DNA of 64,000 nucleotides from the NCBI RefSeq assembly GCF_016773205.1, contig NZ_JAETWB010000001.1, positions 806,001-870,000 of the forward strand. The letters run 5' to 3'. This document shows positions 26,872 through 36,458 of the stretch, piece by piece. This DNA comes from Belnapia arida (GTDB taxonomy: Bacteria; Pseudomonadota; Alphaproteobacteria; Acetobacterales; Acetobacteraceae). A program made the position numbers and the translations under genes. The notes below the pieces were generated by a model that did not search any database, had not been told where the DNA came from, and saw only the letters and a list, made by a program, of their open reading frames with translations. Each line of letters begins with the position of its first letter. The stretch's first letter is position 1.

Positions 26872-27708
26872 TCAGCCGCGGAACAGGCTGACGAGCGACT
26901 GCGGCGCCTGGTTGGCGATGCCGAGCGCCTGGGTACCGAGCTGCTGGCGGATCTGCAGCGCCTGGAGCCGTGCGCTCTCCTTCGCCATGTCGGTGTCGAT
27001 CAGTGCGCCGAGGCCGCTCTGCTGTGCGTCCAGGATCGACTTGTTGTAGTTGATCTGGCTGTCGATGTAGTTGGAGTAGCTGCCGAAATTGTTCAGCTCG
27101 CTCAGCGTCGCGGTGATCGCCTTGCCGACGGCGCCGGTCTTGGTCAGCGCCGTGGAGGCATCGCCCCGCGTCCAGGTGCTGGCGCCCGAGACGCTGTTGA
27201 AGATGTTGGTGATCGCCTTGAAGCCGCTGAAGGTGTAGTACGTGCCTGTCCCGTTGGTGACGACCTGCACGGCGAGGTTGGCCGGGTCGTCCAGCACGTT
27301 GAGGCCGTTGTAGCTGGCGTCCTTGATGAAGGACTTGATGTTGTTGGTCAGCTCGCCAGCCTGGGACTGGTACTGGCTGCGCTGCTCGGCGGTGATGGTG
27401 CCGTCCGCCAGCTTCACGGTGACGGCCTGGAGCTTGGTCAGCGCGCTCGAGACATTCTCCAGCGCGGCGTTCGAGACATCGAGCAGGCCTTTCACGCCGC
27501 CCAGCTGCTCGTTGGCCGAGGTGGTGGCGGCGACCGCGCCGCGGATGCGCTCCGCCACCGCATAGGCGGCGCCGTCATCCTTGGCGTCGGCGACGCGGTA
27601 GCCGGTCGAGATGCGCTTCTGGGTTGCCGCCAACTCGTCGCCGGTACGGTTGAGCGACTGCAGCGCCACCATGGCGCCGACATTGGTGTTCACGGAATTC
27701 AGCGGCAT
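26872..27708 (-). CDS. Short flagellin
   Basis: 278 residues from ATG 27708, the start giving the canonical N-terminus PLNSVNTNVGAMVALQSLNRT. D0/D1 signatures are complete at both ends: RISTGYRVADAKDDGAAYAV near the start and DTDMAKESARLQALQIRQQLG to QAPQSLVSLFRG at the end. The centre is small (about residues 130-200), so the outer D2/D3 domains are missing, as in many alphaproteobacterial flagellins. No other flagellar gene is in the window. A longer start at 27819 adds non-conserved residues. Confidence 0.95.
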   Translation of the reverse strand: MPLNSVNTNVGAMVALQSLNRTGDELAATQKRISTGYRVADAKDDGAAYAVAERIRGAVAATTSANEQLGGVKGLLDVSNAALENVSSALTKLQAVTVKLADGTITAEQRSQYQSQAGELTNNIKSFIKDASYNGLNVLDDPANLAVQVVTNGTGTYYTFSGFKAITNIFNSVSGASTWTRGDASTALTKTGAVGKAITATLSELNNFGSYSNYIDSQINYNKSILDAQQSGLGALIDTDMAKESARLQALQIRQQLGTQALGIANQAPQSLVSLFRG

Positions 27709-27905
27709 CGGGCTTTTCCCTTGGCTGGCGACCGCGATCCTCGGGCCGGTTGAGGGGATGGTGCCCGTTCCGGGTAAAGAACCAGTGAAAGCGGGCGGGG
27801 GAAACTCCGAGACCCGCAAAAAATCGAGCCTGCTTGATCCGTCCGGGTAGAATGGGGGATACGGGCGGCTTGCGCACCACTCGCGCCGAAGGAAAGAACA
27901 TCGCC

Positions 27906-28748
27906 ATGTCCGCCCCCGATCCGGTTGTCAGCATCGGCCAGGTTCGCATCGGCAACTACCTGCCGCTCGCCGTCATCGCCGGGCCCTGCCAGCTCGAGAG
28001 CCGGGCGCATGGGCTGGAGGTTGCGGCCGCGCTGCGCGAGGTGGCGGCCGGGCTCGGCTTCGGGCTGATCTTCAAGGCGAGCTTCGACAAGGCGAACCGC
28101 ACCAGCGGGGGCGGCGCGCGAGGGATGGGGATGGCGCAATCGCTGCCCGTCTTCGCCGAGATCCGAGAGAGCCTGCGCCTGCCGGTGCTGACGGACGTGC
28201 ATGAGCCGGGGCAATGCGCGCCCGTCGCCGAGGCGGTCGATGTGTTGCAGATCCCGGCCTTCCTTTGCCGGCAGACCGACCTGCTGGTGGCGGCCGCCGC
28301 GACCGGGCGGGTGGTGAACGTGAAGAAGGGGCAGTTCCTCGCGCCCTGGGACATGAAGAACGTCATCGCCAAGGTGACCGGCGCGGGCAACACGCGGGTG
28401 CTGGCGACGGAACGCGGCGCCTCCTTCGGCTACAACACGCTGGTCTCCGACATGCGGGCGCTGCCGATCATGGCGGCGATGGGTGCCCCGGTGATCTTCG
28501 ACGCGACGCATTCCGTGCAGCAGCCGGGCGGGCAGGGGACCTCCTCGGGCGGGCAGCGGGAGTTCGTCCCCGTCCTGGCGCGTGCCGCCGTCGCGGTCGG
28601 CGTGGCGGGCGTTTTCATCGAGACGCATCCCGACCCGGATCATGCACCCTCGGACGGTCCGAACATGGTGCCGCTGCGCGACTTCCCGCGGCTGATCGAG
28701 ACGCTGATGGCCTTCGACGCGCTGGCCAAGCAGCGGGGCGAGGCATGA
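27906..28748 (+). CDS. kdsA: 3-deoxy-8-phosphooctulonate (Kdo-8-P) synthase KdsA
   Basis: 280 residues from ATG 27906, with AAGGAAAG upstream; the longer start at 27834 is not family-like. It condenses arabinose-5-phosphate with phosphoenolpyruvate, the committed step to Kdo in lipid A-core. Family motifs: [58 protein letters not shown] and [12 protein letters not shown]. It is first of a kdsA-kdsB-kdsD operon with ATGA overlaps that makes CMP-Kdo from the pentose phosphate pool. Confidence 0.97.
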   Translation: MSAPDPVVSIGQVRIGNYLPLAVIAGPCQLESRAHGLEVAAALREVAAGLGFGLIFKASFDKANRTSGGGARGMGMAQSLPVFAEIRESLRLPVLTDVHEPGQCAPVAEAVDVLQIPAFLCRQTDLLVAAAATGRVVNVKKGQFLAPWDMKNVIAKVTGAGNTRVLATERGASFGYNTLVSDMRALPIMAAMGAPVIFDATHSVQQPGGQGTSSGGQREFVPVLARAAVAVGVAGVFIETHPDPDHAPSDGPNMVPLRDFPRLIETLMAFDALAKQRGEA

Positions 28749-29476
28749 GGCCGATCGTCCTCATCCCGGCGCGGCTTGCGGCGACGCGGCTGCCGGACAA
28801 GCCGCTCGCCGATATCCGCGGGTTGCCGATGATCGTCCATGTGCTGCGCCGGGCGCAGGAGGCGGATATCGGCCCGGTGGCCGTCGCCACCGACGCGCCG
28901 CCCATCGCCGAGGCGGTGGAGGCCGCGGGCGGGCGGGCGGTGATGACGCGGGCCGACCATCCGTCCGGCTCGGACCGCATCCATGAGGCGCTCGGGCGGC
29001 TCGACGGCGAGGGCCGGCATGACCTCGTCATCAACGTCCAGGGCGACCTGCCGACCATCGACCCGGCGGCGATCCGCGCCGCCGCGGCGCTGATGGCGGC
29101 GGCGGAGGTGGCGCTCGGCACCCTCGTTGCCGAGATCGTCCGGGAGGAAGAGAAGACCGCCTCCCAGGTGGTGAAGATGGTGGGGACGCCGCTCGGCGGC
29201 GGGCGGCACCGGGCGCTCTACTTCACCCGGGCGACGGCGCCCTGGGGCGAGGGGCCGCTCTACCACCATATCGGCCTTTATGCCTGGCGGCGGGAAGCAC
29301 TCACGCGCTTCGTCGCCCTTCCGCCTTCGCCGCTCGAGCGGCGCGAGAAGCTGGAGCAGCTGCGCGCGCTGGAGGCGGGCATGCGGATCGACGCGCAGGA
29401 GGTGCCGGTGGTGCCGCTCGGCGTCGACACGGCGGATGATCTCGAGCGCGCCCGCGCGATGCTGGCGCCGCGATGA
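28745..29476 (+). CDS. kdsB: CMP-Kdo synthetase KdsB
   Basis: 243 residues from ATG 28745, overlapping the kdsA stop by 4 bp. It activates Kdo with CTP. Motifs: [19 protein letters not shown] (nucleotide loop), [40 protein letters not shown] and [13 protein letters not shown]. The frame is open upstream but only this start gives a KdsB N-terminus. Confidence 0.97.
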   Translation: MRPIVLIPARLAATRLPDKPLADIRGLPMIVHVLRRAQEADIGPVAVATDAPPIAEAVEAAGGRAVMTRADHPSGSDRIHEALGRLDGEGRHDLVINVQGDLPTIDPAAIRAAAALMAAAEVALGTLVAEIVREEEKTASQVVKMVGTPLGGGRHRALYFTRATAPWGEGPLYHHIGLYAWRREALTRFVALPPSPLERREKLEQLRALEAGMRIDAQEVPVVPLGVDTADDLERARAMLAPR

Positions 29477-30468
29477 GCGCTGCGCTCCGTCACGGCACGG
29501 ATGCGGTGCGCATCCGCGAGACCATCGCCCGCACCATAGCCATCGAGCAGGAAGGGATGGCGACGCTCGCCGCCACTCTTGATGGGCCGCTCGGCGAGGA
29601 ACTGGCGCGGGCTGTCGAGACGATCTTCGCCGCCGAGGGACGTGTCGTCGTCACCGGCATGGGCAAGAGCGGGCATGTCGGGCGGAAGATCGCGGCGACG
29701 CTCGCTTCCACCGGCACGCCGGCGCTGTTCCTGCATCCGGCCGAGGCCAGCCATGGCGATCTCGGCATGCTGACGGCCGCTGATGTGGTGCTCGCCCTCT
29801 CCTGGTCGGGCGGGACGGTGGAGCTGCGCGACATCATCCATTATTCCCGGCGCTTCGGCGTGCGGCTGATCGCCGTCACCGGGCGGGTGGAGAGCGCGCT
29901 CGGGCGGGCGGCGGACATCCCGCTGATCCTGCCGGCCGTGACCGAAGCCTGCCCGCACGGGCTGGCGCCGACCACCTCGACGCTGATCCAGATGGCGATC
30001 GGCGATGCGTTGGCGATGGCGCTGCTCGAGCGGCGCGGCTTCACCCCGGCGGAGTTTCATCGCTTCCATCCGGGCGGCAAGCTCGGGGCACAGCTGCTCA
30101 CCGTCGGCGAGGTGATGAAGCGGGCGCCGGACCTGCCGCTGGTGCGCGAGGATGCGGCCATGGGCGAGGCGATCATCGCCATGACGGGGCACAGCCTCGG
30201 CTGCGCCATCGTCACCGATGCGGCGGGGGACGTCGTCGGCATCATCACCGATGGCGACCTCCGGCGGCACATGCATCCCGGCATCATGGCGGAGCGGGTG
30301 GATGCGGTGATGACGCGGGCGCCGCGGCATACCGTGCCGGAGCAGATCGCCAGCGCGGCGCTCGCCGAGATGAACGCGCGGCGGATCAACGTGCTGGTGG
30401 TGCAGGAGGGACGGCGGCCGGTCGGCCTGCTGCATGTGCAGCAGCTGCTTTCGGCGGGGATTGCGTAG
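29473..30468 (+). CDS. kdsD: Arabinose-5-phosphate isomerase KdsD (KpsF/GutQ family)
   Basis: 331 residues. A SIS domain (about 25-170) has [20 protein letters not shown] and [14 protein letters not shown]; two CBS domains follow (about 205-330), with [13 protein letters not shown]. It converts ribulose-5-phosphate to arabinose-5-phosphate, the KdsA substrate. The start overlaps kdsB by 4 bp and the stop is 6 bp before kdpD. Confidence 0.96.
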   Translation: MSAALRHGTDAVRIRETIARTIAIEQEGMATLAATLDGPLGEELARAVETIFAAEGRVVVTGMGKSGHVGRKIAATLASTGTPALFLHPAEASHGDLGMLTAADVVLALSWSGGTVELRDIIHYSRRFGVRLIAVTGRVESALGRAADIPLILPAVTEACPHGLAPTTSTLIQMAIGDALAMALLERRGFTPAEFHRFHPGGKLGAQLLTVGEVMKRAPDLPLVREDAAMGEAIIAMTGHSLGCAIVTDAAGDVVGIITDGDLRRHMHPGIMAERVDAVMTRAPRHTVPEQIASAALAEMNARRINVLVVQEGRRPVGLLHVQQLLSAGIA

Positions 30469-30474
30469 GGCTCG

Positions 30475-33138
30475 ATGGACGAGCCCGCGCGCCCCGACCC
30501 GGATGCCTTGCTGGCCCTGGCCCGGCGAGAGGGGCGGGGGCGGCTGAAGGTCTTCCTCGGCGCCGCGCCCGGGGTGGGCAAGACCTATGAGATGCTGGCC
30601 GAGGCCAGGCGGCGCCGGGCCGGCGGGGCCGATCCGGTAGTCGGTATCGTCGAGACCCATGGAAGGGCGGAGACCGAGGCGCAGCTCGGCGGGCTGCCGG
30701 TGCTGCCACGGGCCGTCATCCCCTATGCCGCGCCGAACGGCATGCGGATGCTCGAGGAATTCGACCTCGATGCGGCGCTGGCCCGGCGGCCGGCGATCCT
30801 GCTGCTCGACGAACTCGCCCACAGCAACGCGCCGGGCAGCCGCCACCCGAAGCGCTGGCAGGACGTGGAGGAGCTGCGGGAGGCCGGGATCGAGGTCTGG
30901 ACGACGATGAACGTCCAGCACCTGGAAAGCCTCTCCGATGCCGTTGCCCGCATCACCGGCATCCGCGTCGCCGAAACGGTGCCGGACCGCGTGCTGGCCG
31001 AGGCGGATGCCGTCGAGCTGATCGACATCCCGCCCGCCGAGCTGCTGGAGCGGCTGCGCGCGGGCAAGATTTATCGGCCTGATCAAGCGGAGCGAGCGCT
31101 CCGCGGTTTCTTCCGCGAGGGCAACCTCGCCGCGCTGCGGGAGATGGCGCTGCGCCGCACGGCGGAGCGGGTGGAGGCCGACGTCACCGGCTATATGCGC
31201 GCCAATGCCATCGCCGGCCCATGGCCCAGCGGGGAGCGGGTGCTGGCGCTGATCGGCGGCGAGCCGGGCGCCATCGCCGTGGTGCGGCAGGCCCGGCGCA
31301 TCGCCGATGCGCTGCGCGGCCCGCTGCTGGCGCTGCATGTCGAGCGGCCCTCGGCGGAGGATGGCGGCGCGGCCGGCGCAGCGCTGCGCGAGGCGGAGGC
31401 GCTCGGCGCCGAGGTGGAGACGGTGGTCGCCACCGACCTGCCGCGGGCCATCCTCGCCCATGCGCGGGCGCGGAACGCGGCCCATATCGTGCTCGGCCGC
31501 GGACGGCCCCCAGCCTGGCGGCGACTGATGGGGCGGACGCTCTCCGCCGCGCTGCTGCGGCAGGGGGGCGATTTCGCCCTGCATCTGGTCCCCGAGCCGG
31601 CCTTGCCGGCGCTGGCGGCGCCGGAGCGGCATGGGCTGCCGGGTTGGACGGGCTTGGTCGCGGCGCCGCTGCTCGTCGCGGCGGCGACGCTTGCCGCCTT
31701 CGCCACGGACGGCATCGTGCCCGAAGGGGCGATGGGGATGATCTACCTCTTCGGCATCGTCGCCGCGGCGGTCGGCTTCGGCGCGCTGCACGGGCTGGCG
31801 GTGGCGGCACTTTCCTTCCTGGCCTGGAACTACCTGTTCCTGCCGCCGCGCTACACGCTGACCATCGCCGCGGCGCAGGATGTGGTGGGCGTCGTCGTCT
31901 TCAGCCTGGTCGCGCTGCTGCTGGCGGGGACGACGGGCGGGCTCGGCCGCTCGGTGCGGGCGGCGCGGGCACGGCTGCTCGGCCTCCGGCGCCTGGTGGA
32001 GTTCAGCCGGCGGCTCGGGGCGCCGGGGACGCAGGGCGACTTGCTGGATGCGGTGGCGCGCGAGGCGGAGCGCATCGCCGGCCGCCCGGCCTGCGTGCTG
32101 ATGCCGCTGCCGCCCGCCCCGGGCCAAAGCGAGCCGGAGCCGGTGCTGCGGGCCGCCATCCCGCTCGATGCCGAGCCGGATGACGCCGCCATGGCCGCCG
32201 CGCGGTGGGCCATGGCGCATGGCCGCCCGACCGGGCGCGGGACGGATACGCTGCCGGCCGGCACGGCCTGGCAATTCCGCCCGATGCGCACGGCGCGCGG
32301 GCTGGTCGGGCTGGTCGGGCTGCAATTGGGCGAGGCGCCGCGGCTGGACGCGGAGACGGACCGGACGCTCGATGCCCTGCTCGACCAGGCGGCCGTCGCC
32401 ATCGAGCGGGTGGAGCTGATGGAGGCCGCCGCGCGCGATGCCGCCCGGGCCGAGACGGAGCAGCTGCGGCTCGCCCTGCTCACCTCCCTCGGCCACGACC
32501 TGCGCACGCCGCTGACGTCGATCCGTGGCGCGCTCGGCACCCTGCGCTGCTCTGGCGAGGCGCTGGCGCCGGCGGTGCGGGAGGACCTGCTCGCCGCGGC
32601 CGAGGAGGAGACGGTGCGGCTGACGCGCACCATCGCCAACATCCTCGACATCGTGCGGCTGGAGAACGGCCAGGTGGAGCCGCGCAGGGAGCCGGTCGCC
32701 CTCGCCGAGGCGCTGGAGGCGGCGGCGGGGCGGCAGGAGCGCGCCACCGGCCGGACGATCGAGCGCCGCTTCGAGGCGCGGCTGCCGGCGCCGCGGCTCG
32801 ACGCGGCCTTGCTCGACCAGGTGCTGGGCAACCTGCTCGACAATGCGCTGAAATTTTCCGGCCCCGAGGGCCGTGTCGCCGTGGTCGCGCGGCGGGAGGG
32901 GCATGAGGTGGCGCTCGCCGTCGAGGATGACGGGCCGGGCATCGCGGCGGAGGCGCTGGGGCGGGTCTTCGATCCCTTCTACCGTGCCAGCCGCACCGAC
33001 CGCATCGCCGCCGGCACCGGCCTTGGCCTCGCCATCGCCCGTGGCCTGACCGAGGCGATGGGTGGCCGCATCGGCGCCGAGAGCCCGGTCGCCGCCGGCG
33101 GTCGGGGCACGCGCGTGACGCTGCGCTTCCCGGCATGA
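30475..33138 (+). CDS. kdpD: Osmosensitive K+ channel sensor kinase KdpD
   Basis: 887 residues. Order: KdpD N-terminal ATPase-like domain (Walker A FLGAAPGVGKTYEM, LLLDELAHSNAPGSRHPKRW), a universal-stress-like domain (about 255-360), four closely packed membrane helices (about 395-500), a GAF-like region, then the kinase with phospho-acceptor His674 in SLGHDLRTPLTS and ATP-binding boxes NLLDNALKFS, DDGPGIA and GTGLGLAIA. KdpD responds to low K+ and ionic stress and phosphorylates KdpE. The kdpFABC pump operon is absent here; instead the gene follows kdsD after 6 bp. Confidence 0.95.
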   Translation: MDEPARPDPDALLALARREGRGRLKVFLGAAPGVGKTYEMLAEARRRRAGGADPVVGIVETHGRAETEAQLGGLPVLPRAVIPYAAPNGMRMLEEFDLDAALARRPAILLLDELAHSNAPGSRHPKRWQDVEELREAGIEVWTTMNVQHLESLSDAVARITGIRVAETVPDRVLAEADAVELIDIPPAELLERLRAGKIYRPDQAERALRGFFREGNLAALREMALRRTAERVEADVTGYMRANAIAGPWPSGERVLALIGGEPGAIAVVRQARRIADALRGPLLALHVERPSAEDGGAAGAALREAEALGAEVETVVATDLPRAILAHARARNAAHIVLGRGRPPAWRRLMGRTLSAALLRQGGDFALHLVPEPALPALAAPERHGLPGWTGLVAAPLLVAAATLAAFATDGIVPEGAMGMIYLFGIVAAAVGFGALHGLAVAALSFLAWNYLFLPPRYTLTIAAAQDVVGVVVFSLVALLLAGTTGGLGRSVRAARARLLGLRRLVEFSRRLGAPGTQGDLLDAVAREAERIAGRPACVLMPLPPAPGQSEPEPVLRAAIPLDAEPDDAAMAAARWAMAHGRPTGRGTDTLPAGTAWQFRPMRTARGLVGLVGLQLGEAPRLDAETDRTLDALLDQAAVAIERVELMEAAARDAARAETEQLRLALLTSLGHDLRTPLTSIRGALGTLRCSGEALAPAVREDLLAAAEEETVRLTRTIANILDIVRLENGQVEPRREPVALAEALEAAAGRQERATGRTIERRFEARLPAPRLDAALLDQVLGNLLDNALKFSGPEGRVAVVARREGHEVALAVEDDGPGIAAEALGRVFDPFYRASRTDRIAAGTGLGLAIARGLTEAMGGRIGAESPVAAGGRGTRVTLRFPA

Positions 33139-33830
33139 GCGGCACCGGGCCCCGCATCCTCGTCATCGACGACGAGCCGCAGATCCACCGTTTCCTCGCC
33201 CCGGCGCTGGAGGCGGCGGGCTATGCGCCGCTTCGTGCCGAGACCGCCGCCGAGGGGCTTCGCCTTGCCGCGATCCGGGCGCCCGCCTTGGTGCTGCTCG
33301 ATCTTGGCCTGCCCGATCTGGACGGGAAGGAGGCGCTGGCCCGGCTGCGCGCCTTCAGTACGGCGCCGGTCATTATCGTCTCCGCCCGCGACCGGGAGGC
33401 CCAGAAGGTCGCGGCGCTGGATGCCGGCGCCGACGACTATGTGGAAAAGCCCTTCGCCCTCGCCGAGCTGCTAGCCCGTATCCGCGCCGGCCTGCGCCGC
33501 GCCGCTCAGGCGGCGGGCGAGCCGGACCCGGGTGCGACCCTGCGGCTTGGCGCGCTCGAGGTCGATCTCGGCCATCGCCTCGCCCGCCTGGGCGGCGAGG
33601 CGCTGAAGCTGACGCCGCGGGAGTGGGAGCTGCTGGTCGTGCTGCTCAAGGCCGGCGGCCGGGTGGTGACGCAGCGCCAGCTCCTCACCGCCGTATGGGG
33701 CCCGGCCCATGCGGAGGATGCGCAGTATCTTCGCGTCTATGTCGGGCATCTGCGGCAGAAGCTGGGGCCGGCCTCGGGGCTGCTGCGGACGGAGCCGGGG
33801 GTGGGGTACCGGCTGGCGGAGGAAGGCTAG
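33135..33830 (+). CDS. kdpE: Response regulator KdpE (OmpR/PhoB class)
   Basis: 231 residues. The receiver domain has the acidic pair IDDEPQ, phosphorylation site Asp56 in LLDLGLPDLDG, and the conserved Lys in YVEKPFAL. A winged-helix DNA-binding domain follows with LTPREWELLVVLLKAGGRVVTQ and LRVYVGHLRQKLG. Its start overlaps kdpD by 4 bp. The stop overlaps the convergent O-antigen-ligase-like gene by 4 bp. Confidence 0.95.
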   Translation: MSGTGPRILVIDDEPQIHRFLAPALEAAGYAPLRAETAAEGLRLAAIRAPALVLLDLGLPDLDGKEALARLRAFSTAPVIIVSARDREAQKVAALDAGADDYVEKPFALAELLARIRAGLRRAAQAAGEPDPGATLRLGALEVDLGHRLARLGGEALKLTPREWELLVVLLKAGGRVVTQRQLLTAVWGPAHAEDAQYLRVYVGHLRQKLGPASGLLRTEPGVGYRLAEEG

Positions 33831-35026
33831 GCCCGGCGTCGCAACCCGGCCGCCGCCGCCACGGCAAGCAGCTCCGCCCCGACCCACCATTCCTGCCAGG
33901 CGCCGAAGCTCAGCATGGCGGTGACGGCGCCGGCACCCAGCACCGCCAAAGCGACGGGCGAGGCGCAGGCGAGCGCCAGCGCCACTGCGAGCGCTGCCGC
34001 CAGCAGCACGCCGGGCCAGCCGAGCTCCAGCCGCATTTGCAGCGCGCCGTTATGGGGATGCAGCGGCAGCAGCTCGGCACGCGACAGCCAGGCCGTGCGT
34101 TCCGTCGCGCCGAGGCCGAAGCGGGCCATGGCCTCGGGGCTCGGATGATCGCGGTGGCCAGGCACGCTCCGGCTGGCCTCCATCCCCCAGCCGAGCCAGG
34201 GCCGGTCCGCGATGCGGCCGATGACGAAATCCCAGATCAGCAGCCGGTGCGCCGCCGAGGGCGGGATGTCGGCCGCCGGCACGCCGCGCGCGAGGACCGG
34301 CCCGAGCAGCATCGGCATGGCGATGACCCCCGCCGCCAGCACCGCGCCGAGTCCCGGCCGCGCCAGCCGTGGCAGCAGCAGCGCCAGCCCGCCCACCAGC
34401 AGCCCGGCCAGCACGGCGAGCTTCGCCGCCTCGCCGGGCAGCAGCACCAGCACAGCGGCGCCGGCGCCGATCACCCCGGCGCGCAACAGGCGAGGCAGGG
34501 GCGCAGCCGCCACCAGCGGCAGCCAGAGCGCCATGGCCGAGGCAGCCGGCTTCAGCCCGAAGGCGAGGCTCGGCGGGATCTCCTTGAGGCCACGTACCGC
34601 GGCACGGATGGCGTTGCCCGTCGCCGCATCCAGCCCGGCAAGCAGGATGCCTGCGGCCAGGCCGCCCGTCGCCGTCAGCAGCAGGCGGCGATGCGCTGCC
34701 GCGTCATCGGCCGCCAGCGCCCGTGCCGCCGCTGCGCCGAGGGCGACGAAGCCGCCGACCTGCAGCGAGGTGCCGAGCGCCCGCAGCGGCTCGATCGCCC
34801 AGAGCGCCGTCACTGCCCCCCAGCCGAACAGGCCGATGGCGAGCCAGGACGCAGCACCGCGTGGCCAGGGCCAGGCGCCGTGCCGCCGGCGATGCGCCAG
34901 CACGGCGAGCACAAGCGCCACCACCGCGATGGGCGCCAGGGCCTTCGATTGCAGCACCCCCGCCACCGGGCCAACCGCAAGGGCTACGGCGACCGGCAGC
35001 GAGGGGGACCAGGCAAGCCAGGTCAA
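33827..35026 (-). CDS. O-antigen-ligase-like (Wzy_C/WaaL family) membrane protein
   Basis: 399 residues, with about ten or more hydrophobic helices. The periplasmic loop has RLLIWDFVIGRIADRPWLGWG and then LHPHNGALQMRLELGWPG, the His-His-Asn to Glu-x-Gly-x-x-Gly signature of the O-antigen ligase/polymerase domain. It probably joins or polymerises polysaccharide on the periplasmic face. Placement beside the Kdo genes fits an LPS role. Its start overlaps the aminotransferase stop by 4 bp (ATGA). Confidence 0.85.
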   Translation of the reverse strand: MTWLAWSPSLPVAVALAVGPVAGVLQSKALAPIAVVALVLAVLAHRRRHGAWPWPRGAASWLAIGLFGWGAVTALWAIEPLRALGTSLQVGGFVALGAAAARALAADDAAAHRRLLLTATGGLAAGILLAGLDAATGNAIRAAVRGLKEIPPSLAFGLKPAASAMALWLPLVAAAPLPRLLRAGVIGAGAAVLVLLPGEAAKLAVLAGLLVGGLALLLPRLARPGLGAVLAAGVIAMPMLLGPVLARGVPAADIPPSAAHRLLIWDFVIGRIADRPWLGWGMEASRSVPGHRDHPSPEAMARFGLGATERTAWLSRAELLPLHPHNGALQMRLELGWPGVLLAAALAVALALACASPVALAVLGAGAVTAMLSFGAWQEWWVGAELLAVAAAAGLRRRA

Positions 35027-36417
35027 ACGGCGGCGATGCTCTCGCGCCGCACCTGCACCATGACCTCGTCCAGCGACTTCGCCACGCGGTTCAGCATCTC
35101 GTCCACCTCCTCCTCGGAGATGATGAGGGGCGGGGAGAAGCCGATGCTGTCATTGGTCATGGCGCGCATGATGACGCCGTTCTCCTCGCCAAGCTTGGTG
35201 AGGCGCGGCCCGACCTTCTGGCCCGGGTCGAAGTTCTTCTTCGCCGCCTTGTCGGCCACCAGCTCGATTGCGGCGATGAGGCCGGTGCCGCGCACCTCGC
35301 CCACCATCGGGTGGTCGGCGAAGCGGGCGCGGAGCTGCGCCTGCATATGCGCGCCGACCTTCTTCACATGGCCGCCGATATCCATCTCGTCGTAGATCTT
35401 CAGCGTCTCGATGGCGACGGCGGCCGGGACGGGATGGCCGGAATAGGTGAAGCCGTGGCCCCATGTGCCGACCGAGGAGGAGCCCTCGGCGATGCCCTGG
35501 AAGACGCGCTCGCTCACCATCACCGCCGAGATCGGCAGGTAAGAGGCCGAGAGCGCCTTGGCGCAGACCAGGATGTCAGGCTGGATGTCGAGGGTCTGGC
35601 TGCCCCAGTAGCTGCCGGTGCGCCAGAAGCCGCAGATCACCTCATCGGCGACGAAGAGCACGTCGTACTTCTTCAGGACGGCCTGGATCTTCGGGAAGTA
35701 TCCGGCGGGCGGCAGGATGACGCCGCCGGCGCCCATGATCGGCTCGGCCCAGAAGGCGGCGACCGTCTCCGGTCCCTCGGCCAGGATCTTCTGCTCCAGT
35801 TCCTCGGCGAGGCGGGTGGCGAAATCCTCCTCGGACTCGCCGGGGAGGGCGTTGTGGTAGTGGTGCGGCGTCGAGACGTGGTGGAAGCCGGCGATCGGCA
35901 GGTCGAAGAGCTTGTGGTTCGCCGGCAGGCCCGTCAGCGAGGCGGCGGCCAGGGTGATGCCGTGATAGCCCTTCAGCCGGGCGATGATCTTCTTCTTCTC
36001 CGGTCGCCCGATGGCATTGTTCATGTACCAGATCATCTTGATCGCGCTGTCATTCGCCTCCGAGCCGGAGTTAGCGAAGAACACCTTGCTCATCGCCGAG
36101 GGCGCGCGCTCGATCAGCATCTCGCTGAGGTCGATCAGCGGCTCGTGCGACTTGGCAGTGAAGGCATGGTAGAAGGGGAGCTTGCGCATTTGGTCGGTGG
36201 CGGCCTGCACCAGGCGCTCGTTGTCGAAGCCGAGGCTGGCGCACCAGAGGCCGGCGACGCTCTCGATATACTCCTTCCCCTGCTCGTCGAAGACGCGCAC
36301 TCCCTTGCCGCGGCTGATCACCAGCGGGCCGTTCTGCAGATGCGCCTTGTGATCGGTATAGGGATGCAGCGCATAGGCGATGTCGCGGGCGGCATTGGAA
36401 TTGCGGGGCGGATTCAT
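35023..36417 (-). CDS. Class III PLP aminotransferase (omega-amino acid/putrescine:pyruvate type)
   Basis: 464 residues from ATG 36417. PLP-binding features are complete: FANSGSEANDSAIKM, YHGITLAAASLTG, the Asp in FVADEVICGFWRTG, and the Schiff-base Lys in LVCAKALSASYLPI. The sequence is of the SpuC/omega-transaminase group, which move amino groups from diamines, beta-alanine or similar onto pyruvate. The actual amine is not predictable. It is co-directional with, and translationally coupled to, the O-antigen-ligase-like gene, an unusual partner, and divergent from the transporter gene across 41 bp. Confidence 0.9.
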   Translation of the reverse strand: MNPPRNSNAARDIAYALHPYTDHKAHLQNGPLVISRGKGVRVFDEQGKEYIESVAGLWCASLGFDNERLVQAATDQMRKLPFYHAFTAKSHEPLIDLSEMLIERAPSAMSKVFFANSGSEANDSAIKMIWYMNNAIGRPEKKKIIARLKGYHGITLAAASLTGLPANHKLFDLPIAGFHHVSTPHHYHNALPGESEEDFATRLAEELEQKILAEGPETVAAFWAEPIMGAGGVILPPAGYFPKIQAVLKKYDVLFVADEVICGFWRTGSYWGSQTLDIQPDILVCAKALSASYLPISAVMVSERVFQGIAEGSSSVGTWGHGFTYSGHPVPAAVAIETLKIYDEMDIGGHVKKVGAHMQAQLRARFADHPMVGEVRGTGLIAAIELVADKAAKKNFDPGQKVGPRLTKLGEENGVIMRAMTNDSIGFSPPLIISEEEVDEMLNRVAKSLDEVMVQVRRESIAAV

Positions 36418-36458
36418 GGCAGCGGCCTTCCTGACGGGTGGGGGAGTGTAGGCGCGGA

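Noticed and set aside
27815-27830. Sigma-54-like element (AGGCTC to TTGC) upstream of the flagellin on the minus strand
   Set aside because: GG and GC are separated by 11 rather than the required 10 bases and the -24 block is weak, so I do not call a promoter.
29278-32904. Very long open frame on the minus strand (over 1200 codons) opposite kdsD/kdpD
   Set aside because: It is the antisense shadow of high-GC coding sequence. Its translation is Arg/His/Gly/Pro-rich with no motif, while the plus-strand genes have complete family signatures.
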